Source: JAAYDS01 sp012729155
GTDB lineage: Bacteria > Chloroflexota > Anaerolineae > UBA1429
Assembly: GCA_036774405.1 (NCBI GenBank)
Contig: DAIPBO010000004.1
Span: 62,001 to 126,000 of the forward strand
Direction: 5' to 3'
Length of the DNA stretch: 64,000 nucleotides
Below, in pieces: positions 36,150 through 44,259 of the stretch. Every line of letters begins with the position of its first letter. The first letter of the stretch is position 1. The position numbers were made by a program, and so were the translations under genes. Below the pieces are notes generated by a model. That model saw only the letters and a program-made list of their open reading frames with translations, did no database searches and was not told the origin of the DNA.

Positions 36150-37627
36150 GAAAGATACCCTCGCTCAGCGCAGGCAGACCGAAAACGTGCATAGAGCTGG
36201 TCATAGCGCTCACGCATATGGGGCCGCGGCGTCACTGTGTGGTCGATGTGCACCATGGCAGCAACGGTTTCGCCCACGCCATGGCCGGTGATCGCCGCAG
36301 CGGCGAGTATCGCCGCGCCCATGGCCGCCTCGGGCACAGCCGCAACGCACAGTGTGCGGCCGGTGATATCCGCGCGCAGCTGCGAGAGCGCCGCGCCGCG
36401 AACGCCGCCACCGGCCGTATAGATCGTGTCGCCCACAGGCGCGCCCAGTTCGGCCAGTGTCTCGTAGGCCAGCCTCTCGACACAGGCAATGCCCTCGAGA
36501 TGAGCGGCATAGTGCTCTGCCAGTGAATCGGCGGCCCCCAGCACAAAGCCCTCAGCGTCGGGCCTCACAAAGGGAAAGCGCTCGCCTCTACGCACCAGAG
36601 GATAGACCGTGAGGGGCGTGGGCGAATGGGCCAGCGCTGTGGCATCGAGCGCTGACAGGTCTTTTGCGCCAAAGCGCTGCGACAGACAGTCTCCGCCGGT
36701 AGAGCTGGCGCCGCCCGGTAGCCAATGGTGGCCATCTGGGTGTCGATGGCAATAGACACGACCGGCCGGATCGACGACCAGCTCCTGCGAGACGCCCTTG
36801 ACCACCAGCGTGGTGCCGATGGTGGTGTTCCAGGCGCCGGGTGCCGCTGCGCCAGAGGCCAGTTGCGATGCAGTGCCATCGGTGGCTCCAGACACTGCCA
36901 CAACCTCTTGCGGCAAGCCCAGGTCGGCGGCAACGGCGGGCAGTAGACGCCCGATGTTGGCGCCAGGAGCCTGCACAGCGGGCAAGAGGCGCTCGTCAAC
37001 TTGCAGGGCGGCAAAGACCTGCTGTGGCCAGACACAAGAGACGGTGTCATAGCCGCTCTTGAGCATGTTGCACCAGTCGCTGATACCCCAGCGGCCGGTG
37101 AGCCAGGCCAACACCAGATCGGCGGGGCTCAGAGCCCAACGTGCCTGGGCGTACAGGTGTGGCTCGTGCCTTTGCACCCACAGCAGGCGCGGCAACGCGA
37201 ATGATGTCGAGATGGCAAAGCCAACCTTGTCGACCCAGGGCTGCCAAACATCGGCACATGCGGCGGCCTCGTCGCTGGCACGAGCATCCGAATACATGAT
37301 GGCGTCGCGCACCGAGCGGCCTTGCGCGTCAACCAGGCATAGGGTACCCGATGTGCCACAGGCCGATATGGCGCGCACATGGCGGCTTGCTGGGCCCAGC
37401 GCAGCAACGGCCTCATGCAGAGCGCCAAAGACGGCCTCGCGCCAGGTGCACGGTGATTGTTCGAACCAGCCGGGCGCTACAGCCGCGAGCGCTGAACGTC
37501 CAAAGGATTGCGCACCACTGGCCAGCACCTGGCCTGACAGGTCTACGGCCAGGGCACGTGCGCCTTGCGTACCCAGGTCGATACCGATGACGATCATTTG
37601 GTCAGACCACTGGGAACGCTCAGCCAT
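36146..37627 (-). CDS. FGGY-family carbohydrate kinase
   Basis: About 493-aa sugar kinase. The N-terminal phosphate-1 motif VIGIDLGTQGARALAVD is followed by AISACGTSGTLCLVDAQG and VAVSGATDGTASQLASGA, then the second domain with YTAGGGVRGAALSQLRADITGRTL (adenosine/FGGY region). It resembles D-ribulokinase-like or D-xylulokinase-like members. Two starts are possible: ATG 37627 overlaps the preceding stop (ATGGCTGA), and ATG 37597 gives the more typical N-terminus. Neither has a clear ribosome binding site, so translational coupling is likely. The substrate is unknown. Confidence 0.88.
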   Translation of the reverse strand: MAERSQWSDQMIVIGIDLGTQGARALAVDLSGQVLASGAQSFGRSALAAVAPGWFEQSPCTWREAVFGALHEAVAALGPASRHVRAISACGTSGTLCLVDAQGRSVRDAIMYSDARASDEAAACADVWQPWVDKVGFAISTSFALPRLLWVQRHEPHLYAQARWALSPADLVLAWLTGRWGISDWCNMLKSGYDTVSCVWPQQVFAALQVDERLLPAVQAPGANIGRLLPAVAADLGLPQEVVAVSGATDGTASQLASGAAAPGAWNTTIGTTLVVKGVSQELVVDPAGRVYCHRHPDGHHWLPGGASSTGGDCLSQRFGAKDLSALDATALAHSPTPLTVYPLVRRGERFPFVRPDAEGFVLGAADSLAEHYAAHLEGIACVERLAYETLAELGAPVGDTIYTAGGGVRGAALSQLRADITGRTLCVAAVPEAAMGAAILAAAAITGHGVGETVAAMVHIDHTVTPRPHMRERYDQLYARFRSACAERGYLS

Positions 37628-38627
37628 GCTGCGTCTGCACCGCATCGATCAGGGCGACGATGGTCTCAGGGGGCACATCACGCGGGATGGCGTGGGTCGG
37701 CCCCACCAGATAGCCGCCATCTGTGCCCACGCGTGCGATCATGTCTAGGACATGGGCACGTACGTCTTGCGGCGCGATGCGGGGCAACACCTGTTGCGTG
37801 CTGATGCCTCCGTAAAAAGACAGATGCTGTCCATACTCGCGCTTGACCCAGTCGACATCCATCACTTCGGGCTGGAAAGTGTTGAACACATCCAGGCCCA
37901 TGTCAATCAGATCGGGGAGTAGCTCAGTGATGTCGCCGCACGAGTGCTGCATAACGAACCTACCAGCCGCCTTGACCCGCGCGTACATCTGCGCGACCCT
38001 CGGCTTGATGAACCGGCGCCATAGACGGGGGCCCATTATCAGACCATGCTGCTGTCCCCAGTCGTCGCCAAAGCGAATACAGTCCACAGGAAACTGCAGC
38101 ATATGGTCGAGCGCTCGCAGGTTGTACTCGAGGATGCGATCGAGCAACTCGTCGACGAATGCCGGTGCAAGCACCATGTCCATAAGCAGGTTCTCCATGC
38201 CGCGCAACGTCCAGGCACGTTCGAACATGGAAAAGCCGATGCCACCGGCCGTGAATATGCCCTCACTCTCGGCCAGCATCTGTTCAAGGCGGCGGCCATT
38301 CCGCGCCAGGTCCGGCTCAGGAAAGCGGTAGTTCGCCAGGTCTGGCTCCGGCAGCAGCAGCGTCTCGACGTTGCCGATATCGCGGTCGATGCTGCGGTTC
38401 CACACCACACCAAAGTTGTCTCGCCAGCGGTGGTTGCCCAGGTCCTCGAACCAGCCATCGCCCACATGGGCGAGGTGATTGCCGATCTCGAGCTCCAAAT
38501 CAGGATGGCCGAGGAACGCGGCGGTGGCCTCGCGAGCTTCACTGGTCAGGTCGATCTGCCAGGGGGTGACGTCGGGCTGCTGGTGCGCCAGAGCGGTGAG
38601 CAGTCGCTCGCGCCGGGTGATGGTCAT
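37620..38627 (-). CDS. Uroporphyrinogen decarboxylase-like protein (URO-D/MtaA-type)
   Basis: 335-aa URO-D-fold protein starting TRRERLLTALAHQQPDVTPWQ, as is usual for the non-heme URO-D-like group. It has a likely zinc motif QHSCGDITELLPDLIDMGLD and NTFQPEVMDV. Such proteins often lie in carbohydrate or methyl-transfer clusters, not in heme operons, and the FGGY kinase and phosphomutase neighbours argue against heme synthesis. AAGGAGG precedes the ATG. The function is unknown. A corrinoid-methyltransferase-like role is one option. Confidence 0.75.
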   Translation of the reverse strand: MTITRRERLLTALAHQQPDVTPWQIDLTSEAREATAAFLGHPDLELEIGNHLAHVGDGWFEDLGNHRWRDNFGVVWNRSIDRDIGNVETLLLPEPDLANYRFPEPDLARNGRRLEQMLAESEGIFTAGGIGFSMFERAWTLRGMENLLMDMVLAPAFVDELLDRILEYNLRALDHMLQFPVDCIRFGDDWGQQHGLIMGPRLWRRFIKPRVAQMYARVKAAGRFVMQHSCGDITELLPDLIDMGLDVFNTFQPEVMDVDWVKREYGQHLSFYGGISTQQVLPRIAPQDVRAHVLDMIARVGTDGGYLVGPTHAIPRDVPPETIVALIDAVQTQHG

Positions 38628-38710
38628 AGCAGGTGCCTCCTTGAGGACGGGACAGTGCCGGCGGCCGCGCTGCCTGCCGACACGCTGCTAGCGGCGGGCC
38701 ATGGTAGTGT

Positions 38711-38719
38711 CTCATAGCA
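38711..38719 (-). promoter_or_regulatory. Possible extended -10 promoter for URO-D/FGGY operon
   Basis: Minus-strand TGCTATGAG (TGn plus TATGAG) lies next to, and divergent from, the guaA promoter. No matching -35 box is seen. Confidence 0.35.
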
Positions 38720-38720
38720 C

Positions 38721-38749
38721 TTGTCGGATGGTGACGCCGACACTATAAT
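38721..38749 (+). promoter_or_regulatory. guaA promoter with internal inverted repeat
   Basis: TTGTCG (38721-38726), 17-nt spacer, perfect TATAAT (38744-38749). The inverted repeat TGTCGG (38722-38727) and CCGACA (38737-38742), spaced by 9 nt, lies between the two boxes and could be an operator. Confidence 0.7.
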
Positions 38750-38792
38750 CGCGAGCGATAGGGTGTGCAATCTCTGACCAGGTGCAAGCTCA

Positions 38793-40349
38793 ATGACTTT
38801 TGCAGGGCGCCAACACGAGACCATCGCCGTGCTCGACTATGGCTCACAGTATGCCCAACTCATTGTCCGCCGCGTGCGCGAGTGCAACGTCTACGCCGAG
38901 CTCGTGCCGTGGAATGTGAGCGCCGATGAGCTGGCACAGATGGCGCCGCGGGGCATCATACTATCGGGCGGGCCCAATAGCGTCTATGACACCGGGGCGC
39001 CGCATCTCAAGCAGCACGTGCTGGGCTTGGGTGTGCCCATCCTGGGCATCTGCTATGGCATGCAACTCCTGGCGCACCAGCTGGGGGGCGTGGTGGCGCC
39101 AGCGCAAGCACGCGAATATGGCCTGACCGAGATCACCGTGCTGTCGCCGGGCTCACCACTGTTTGCGGGGCTAGAGCGCTCACTCCAGGTATGGATGAGC
39201 CATGGCGATCGCCTGGATGCCTGCCCGTCGGGCTTTGAGCCCATTGCGTCTAGCGAGAACTCGCCCATTGCGGCTATGGCCGACGAGGCGCGGCGGCTGT
39301 ATGGCCTGCAGTTTCACCCTGAGGTGGTGCACACGCCCTGGGGCAAAGACATCTTGCGGGCCTTTTGCTTTGGCGTGTGCGGCTGCCGCGGCGACTGGAC
39401 ACCAGGCTCTTTTGTCGAAGAGAATGTTAGGGCCATTCGCGAGCGCGTTGGGCGTGGCAAGGTCATCTGCGCGGTGTCGGGCGGTGTCGATTCGATGGTG
39501 GTGGCCACGTTGATCGCACGTGCCATCGGCGAACAGCTTACGGTGGTGTTCGTAAACAACGGCGTGTTGCGTCTGGGAGAGGCCGAGACGACGCGCCAGA
39601 GTCTACAGCGCTACCTTGATGCCAACGTGATCTATGTCGATGCCTCTGAGCGCTTTCTTGCGCGGCTCAAGGGCATCCGCGACCCTGAGCAAAAGCGCAT
39701 TATCATCGGGAACGAGTTCATCGCCGTGTTCGAAGAGCGGGCTCGAGAGCTGGGGCAGGTCGATTTTCTGGCACAGGGCACGCTCTACCCAGACGTGATC
39801 GAGAGCGCCACTGCCCACAACTCGGCAGTCAAGATCAAGACCCACCACAACGTGGGCGGCCTGCCCGCCGACATGCGCATGGAGCTGATCGAGCCATTGC
39901 GCTACCTGTTCAAGGATGAGGTGCGCCAGGTGGGTCTCGCTCTCGGACTGCCAGAGGCGCTGGTTTACCGACCGCCGTTTCCGGGACCAGGGTTGGCCGT
40001 GCGGATCATCGGCGAGGTGACCGCAGAGCGAGTGGCAACGCTGCAGCAGGCCGATGCGATTGTTCGGCACGAGATCGAGGCGGCAGGGCTGGGGCGCGAC
40101 ATCTGGCAGTACTTTGCCGTTCTCACGCCGCTCAAGAGCGTGGGCGTGATGGGCGATAGCCGCACCTACGCCAACACTGTGGCAGTGCGCGCCATCACCA
40201 GCGAGGACGGCATGACAGCCGACTGGGCACGCATCCCCTACGAAGTGCTGGCGCGCATCTCGAATCGCATCGTCAACCAGGTGGCAGGTGTCAACCGCGT
40301 CGTGTACGACATCTCGAGCAAGCCACCGGCCACTATCGAGTGGGAGTGA
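38793..40349 (+). CDS. guaA: GMP synthase (glutamine-hydrolysing)
   Basis: 518-aa two-domain enzyme converting XMP to GMP. The class I glutamine amidotransferase domain has IAVLDYGSQYAQLIVRRVRE, the nucleophile Cys in ILGICYGMQLLA, and LQFHPEVVHT. The ATP pyrophosphatase domain has AVSGGVDSMVVATL, and the C-terminal dimerisation domain has YRPPFPGPGLAVRI and ends ISSKPPATIEWE. All are canonical and of normal length. It has its own strong promoter. Confidence 0.98.
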   Translation: MTFAGRQHETIAVLDYGSQYAQLIVRRVRECNVYAELVPWNVSADELAQMAPRGIILSGGPNSVYDTGAPHLKQHVLGLGVPILGICYGMQLLAHQLGGVVAPAQAREYGLTEITVLSPGSPLFAGLERSLQVWMSHGDRLDACPSGFEPIASSENSPIAAMADEARRLYGLQFHPEVVHTPWGKDILRAFCFGVCGCRGDWTPGSFVEENVRAIRERVGRGKVICAVSGGVDSMVVATLIARAIGEQLTVVFVNNGVLRLGEAETTRQSLQRYLDANVIYVDASERFLARLKGIRDPEQKRIIIGNEFIAVFEERARELGQVDFLAQGTLYPDVIESATAHNSAVKIKTHHNVGGLPADMRMELIEPLRYLFKDEVRQVGLALGLPEALVYRPPFPGPGLAVRIIGEVTAERVATLQQADAIVRHEIEAAGLGRDIWQYFAVLTPLKSVGVMGDSRTYANTVAVRAITSEDGMTADWARIPYEVLARISNRIVNQVAGVNRVVYDISSKPPATIEWE

Positions 40350-40386
40350 CCGCCGTAAGGCAGCACAGGAAGCAGAGGAGTGAGAC

Positions 40387-42840
40387 ATGGCCCCTATTCA
40401 GGCAGATGAACCCATGGTGAGCAACGCAGCCAGGTTGCTGATCTATCGCCGTGGCGCCTGGGTCATCTCGCCAGCAGATGCCGGCGTATTTGCCGGGCCT
40501 GATGATGGCGCGGCTGGACAGCTCTGCTATCTGCTGCAGAGCGCTGACGCTCGTCCGTTGGTGGCTGACCTCTGTCAGCGCGTCACGAAGGCGTTTCGCG
40601 AGGCCTACGCTGCCGATGATGGCGCCCCTGCAGTGGCGCTACGTGCAGGTCTATTGGCGGCCAACGAGGCGCTCTTTGATCATAACGTGCGCGCCGACGC
40701 CGATGCTCGCCTCTTGATGGGCATGGCTTGTGTGCTGGTCCAGGGGCAGACCATCTACATGGGAAGGCTGGGGCCGGCATGTGCCTGGGTTCTGGAAGGC
40801 GATGAGCTGGTGCAGTTTCCCGAGCACTCGCTATGGCACGAACTGGGCGAGGCTCTGCTCGACATCAGCCAAGAGCCCCCGCTCGGTTTGCGTATCGACA
40901 TCGAGCCAGAGCTGGCGCAGCAACGTGTGGCGCCTGGGGCGAGGGTGGTGCTTATCACCCAGGATTTGCGACGCAGGTTGCAGCCGACGGCGCTGCGTCG
41001 TTTGCTCGATGAGGATGATGAGGCGCTACGTGCCGAGCTGTTGGCGGCGGCGCAGGGCAGAGACCTGGGCATGGTGGTGGCGCCGGTCGTACAGCTGAGC
41101 GCACCCATGACAGCCGCGGCGGTGGCAAACACAAGCATCGCACCAGAAGATGCGGCGCCCCGAGAGCTCGAAGACGAAGCGTTCGATGACGACGAGGCAT
41201 TCGAGGCCGAGACACTGACAGGCGAAGGGCTGCCTGTGGACCAGGCCAGCGAGGCCGATATCGACGAGAGCCCCCTGGAAGAGCCCGCCGAGACAATAGC
41301 TGAAGAGGCTCCGCTACCACGCCCGCCCGTGACGCCACGGCCAGCGACGCCACTCTCGGACGCATGGAACCTGCCCCCCACAGATGAAACGACCGATGAC
41401 GAATGGGATGACGAGGGCCGTTCTTCGGACGCTGAACCGACGTTCGAGCCGGCGGCAGAGCTGCCGCACGACCACATCGACCTCAATGCGCGTGCCGAGC
41501 AGGCCGCCCGTACCGCTGGTCGGGCCCTGCGGCGCGGCGTGCGCCGTGCCCGCAACGATGCAGAGGATGTGCTGCTGAAGGTGCTACCAGACCGGCTGCC
41601 CGAGCGGCCAGAGCGACGGACCGAAGCTGCGCCGTCGATCTCGCCAGCCAGCCAGTCGTTGGTCGTTGTTGCGCTGTTGCTGCCGCTATTGGTGCTGTTT
41701 ACTGTGATCATGGTGCGCGTGCAGTACAACCGTGAGCTAGACGGGCGACGTGGCTCCATTCACCAGACAGCGCTATCAGAGTACGACCAGGCCATCAATG
41801 CCAGCAGCCCCGAGCTGCGCGCCGACGGGCTGTACCGTACGCTCGAGCTCACAGAGGCGGGGCTGGCGATTCTACCCGGTGACACGCTGTTGGTTGACCT
41901 GCGCATGCGCACGACCCTCAAGCTGGATGAGGTGGAAAAGGTCGAGCGGTTGTTCCACTTTAAGCGGTTGGACTCTTTCACCACGGGGGGCACGGTGGTC
42001 AATCAGCCGAGCCGTATCGTCATCTCTGACAAGAGCGCTTTTGTGCTCAACAAGGGCGCCGGACAGGTGCACGGCTACACCCTCAGCGACGTTGGCGATG
42101 CCGTGAGTTCGCGCGCCGAGATTCAAGTGCCGCTACGCGAGGGGCAGACCATCGGCGCGACGCCGGTGGGCGAACTCATCGACATGGCCTACCTGGCCCC
42201 CACGGGCAGCCGCACGGCGGGCGATCTCGTGGTGCTCGATCGCACCGGCACGCTGTGGGCCTGGCGCAACGAAACCTTTCAGCCTATACCTGTCGGCGAT
42301 AGCGATCGCTGGGTCAAGCCGGTTGCCATCGGCGCGTACATGGGCAACCTGTATGTGCTCGACCCGATGGGCGAACGCATTCTGAAGTACCTGCCCACCA
42401 ACAATGCCTATACCACGCCGCCGTTCCCATACCTGAGCTCGACGGTGACGGTGGATATGCTTGGGGCCGTGGATATGGCCATCGATGGCAACGTCTATGT
42501 GCTGTTTGCCGACGGCACCATCCACAAGTTCTTTGAGGGCGAAGAGGTCGCCTTCCCAATGACAGGCCTGCCCTCACCCATGCGCAACCCCAGCTCGATC
42601 TTTGTCTCAGGCCCCCAGGAGCCCGAGGCTGAGGGCTATCTCTATGTGACCGACTGGGGCAACCAGCGCATCGTGCAGTTCGACAAAGCTGGCAACTACC
42701 TGCGGTCGTTCAAGGCCAACACGAGCGAACCCTACATGGAGGCGCTGGGCAGCGTGTTTGTGGATGAGACCACCGCCCGCATGTTCATCTTTAGTGAACG
42801 GCAATTCGTCCTCGTGTCGTTGCCGCCGTTGGGCAACTGA
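40387..42840 (+). CDS. Degenerate PP2C-like protein with membrane helix and extracytoplasmic beta-propeller
   Basis: 817-aa protein. Residues ~15-225 look like a PP2C phosphatase fold (GMACVLVQGQTIYMGRLGPACAWVLEGDELVQF), but the metal-binding motifs DGMGG and GDS are missing, so it is probably inactive. An acidic linker (about 255-375) follows, then an Arg-rich stretch, one membrane helix (about 424-446) and a C-terminal NHL/beta-propeller domain (about 520-810) with repeated IVISDKSAFVLNKGAG, NLYVLDPMGERILKYLP and YLYVTDWGNQRIVQFD blades. AGAGGAG precedes the ATG. It lies 37 nt after guaA and 2 nt before tsaD. Its role may be sensing or scaffolding. Confidence 0.7.
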   Translation: MAPIQADEPMVSNAARLLIYRRGAWVISPADAGVFAGPDDGAAGQLCYLLQSADARPLVADLCQRVTKAFREAYAADDGAPAVALRAGLLAANEALFDHNVRADADARLLMGMACVLVQGQTIYMGRLGPACAWVLEGDELVQFPEHSLWHELGEALLDISQEPPLGLRIDIEPELAQQRVAPGARVVLITQDLRRRLQPTALRRLLDEDDEALRAELLAAAQGRDLGMVVAPVVQLSAPMTAAAVANTSIAPEDAAPRELEDEAFDDDEAFEAETLTGEGLPVDQASEADIDESPLEEPAETIAEEAPLPRPPVTPRPATPLSDAWNLPPTDETTDDEWDDEGRSSDAEPTFEPAAELPHDHIDLNARAEQAARTAGRALRRGVRRARNDAEDVLLKVLPDRLPERPERRTEAAPSISPASQSLVVVALLLPLLVLFTVIMVRVQYNRELDGRRGSIHQTALSEYDQAINASSPELRADGLYRTLELTEAGLAILPGDTLLVDLRMRTTLKLDEVEKVERLFHFKRLDSFTTGGTVVNQPSRIVISDKSAFVLNKGAGQVHGYTLSDVGDAVSSRAEIQVPLREGQTIGATPVGELIDMAYLAPTGSRTAGDLVVLDRTGTLWAWRNETFQPIPVGDSDRWVKPVAIGAYMGNLYVLDPMGERILKYLPTNNAYTTPPFPYLSSTVTVDMLGAVDMAIDGNVYVLFADGTIHKFFEGEEVAFPMTGLPSPMRNPSSIFVSGPQEPEAEGYLYVTDWGNQRIVQFDKAGNYLRSFKANTSEPYMEALGSVFVDETTARMFIFSERQFVLVSLPPLGN

Positions 42841-42842
42841 CC

Positions 42843-43931
42843 ATGACCCACATTCTGGCCATCGAGACATCCTGTGACGAGACCAGTGCGGCCGTCGTTC
42901 GTGATGGGCGCGATGTGGTCTCTAGCGTCGTTGCCTCTCAGATCGAGCTGCATCGCGAATATGGCGGCGTCTTTCCAGAGATGGCCTCTCGCCAACATGT
43001 CATCGCCATCACGCCGGTGATACGCGAATCTCTGCGACGCGCCGAGATGGCGCTTGCCGACATCGACGCGGTTGCGGTGGTGCACGGGCCTGGCCTGGCT
43101 GGTTCTCTGCTGGTGGGGCTCAACGCCGCCAAGGCGCTGGCCTACGGCGCAGGCCTGCCGCTGGTGGGCGTCAACCACATCGAGGCCCATATCTATGCCA
43201 ACTGGATCCGTAGCGATCCCGATGGTGAGGTGGCACCGGTTGCGCCGGCCTTTCCGCTGGTGTGCCTGATCGTCTCTGGCGGCCACACGGAGCTGGTGCA
43301 CGTCACGGGGCACCATGAGTATCGTTGGCTCGGGGGCACCGTCGATGATGCTGCTGGCGAGGCCTTTGACAAGGTTGCTCGCTTGCTGGGGCTGGGCTAT
43401 CCCGGTGGGCCGCTTATCGAACGTGCCGCGGCTAAGGGCAATCCACAGGCGTACGACTTGCCTTCTAGCCTGCGAGTGGCGCCCTATGATTTCTCCTTTT
43501 CGGGGCTCAAGACCGCTGTGCTGCGTCAGGTGCAGGAAGTACAGCGCAGCCAGGGAACAGACGTGACGAACCGTGGCGTGCGGTTGGCCGATGCATCCAT
43601 CGCACCAGGGCAGGTAGACATGCCTGTGGCCGACCTGGCAGCGTCGTTTCAGTATGCGGCAGTAGAGATACTGGCTGAAAAGACAGTGGCAGCCGCGGCC
43701 GAGTATGGCGCGACTCAGATTGTGCTGGCAGGCGGTGTGGCGGCCAATAAGGCCCTGCGAGTCCGGCTTGCTGAGCTAGCGCCAGTGCCTGTGCGCTTTC
43801 CGCCCATCCGCTACTGCACCGACAATGCGGCCATGGTCGGCATCGCCGCGCACTATCGCTTTGTGGCGGGCTTGAGGTCGGGGCTCGATCTTGATGTTCA
43901 GCCCGCACTTCTGCTGGTGGCCGAACGGTGA
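42843..43931 (+). CDS. tsaD: tRNA threonylcarbamoyladenosine transferase
   Basis: 362-aa TsaD/Kae1, which transfers the threonylcarbamoyl group to A37 of ANN-decoding tRNAs. The hallmarks are LAIETSCDETSAAVV, VGVNHIEAHIYANW (metal-binding HxEAH), LIVSGGHTELV, DDAAGEAFDKVARLLGLGYPGG and LAGGVAANKALR. An insert of about 25 residues is seen around TDVTNRGVRLADASIAPGQ. The stop overlaps the next start (GTGA). Confidence 0.96.
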   Translation: MTHILAIETSCDETSAAVVRDGRDVVSSVVASQIELHREYGGVFPEMASRQHVIAITPVIRESLRRAEMALADIDAVAVVHGPGLAGSLLVGLNAAKALAYGAGLPLVGVNHIEAHIYANWIRSDPDGEVAPVAPAFPLVCLIVSGGHTELVHVTGHHEYRWLGGTVDDAAGEAFDKVARLLGLGYPGGPLIERAAAKGNPQAYDLPSSLRVAPYDFSFSGLKTAVLRQVQEVQRSQGTDVTNRGVRLADASIAPGQVDMPVADLAASFQYAAVEILAEKTVAAAAEYGATQIVLAGGVAANKALRVRLAELAPVPVRFPPIRYCTDNAAMVGIAAHYRFVAGLRSGLDLDVQPALLLVAER

Positions 43932-44236
43932 ATCGTACGTTCTATGAGCAGGTGTACGCCCTGGTACGGCGGGTGCCCGCTGGCAAGGTGGTTACTTACG
44001 GGCAGGTGGCGCGAGCGCTCGGCGCCCCGCGTGCCGCCCGCACCGTGGGGTGGGCCATGCGGGCTTGCCCCGCTGATGTGCCCTGGCATCGGGTGGTGAA
44101 TGGGCGTGGGGCGGTGAGCCCCCGTGGTGATACGCCAGGCGAGTGGATACAGCGCGACCTGCTCGAGGCCGAGGGGGTCGAGTTCGGCCTAGCCGGTTGC
44201 ATCGACCTCGCCACAGCCTGTTGGGACGGCATCTAG
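43928..44236 (+). CDS. Alkyltransferase-like protein (MGMT family, Trp in place of catalytic Cys)
   Basis: 102-aa protein equal to the DNA-binding domain of O6-alkylguanine-DNA alkyltransferase. VTYGQVARALGAPRAARTVGWAMRACP is the helix-turn-helix and arginine-finger region. The active-site PCHR motif reads PWHRVVNGRG, so it cannot accept alkyl groups; ATL proteins with this change bind alkylated bases and flag them for nucleotide excision repair. The start GTG 43928 overlaps the tsaD stop by 4 nt. Confidence 0.9.
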   Translation: MNRTFYEQVYALVRRVPAGKVVTYGQVARALGAPRAARTVGWAMRACPADVPWHRVVNGRGAVSPRGDTPGEWIQRDLLEAEGVEFGLAGCIDLATACWDGI

Positions 44237-44259
44237 ACGAGACAACCTGCGCTGGGAGA

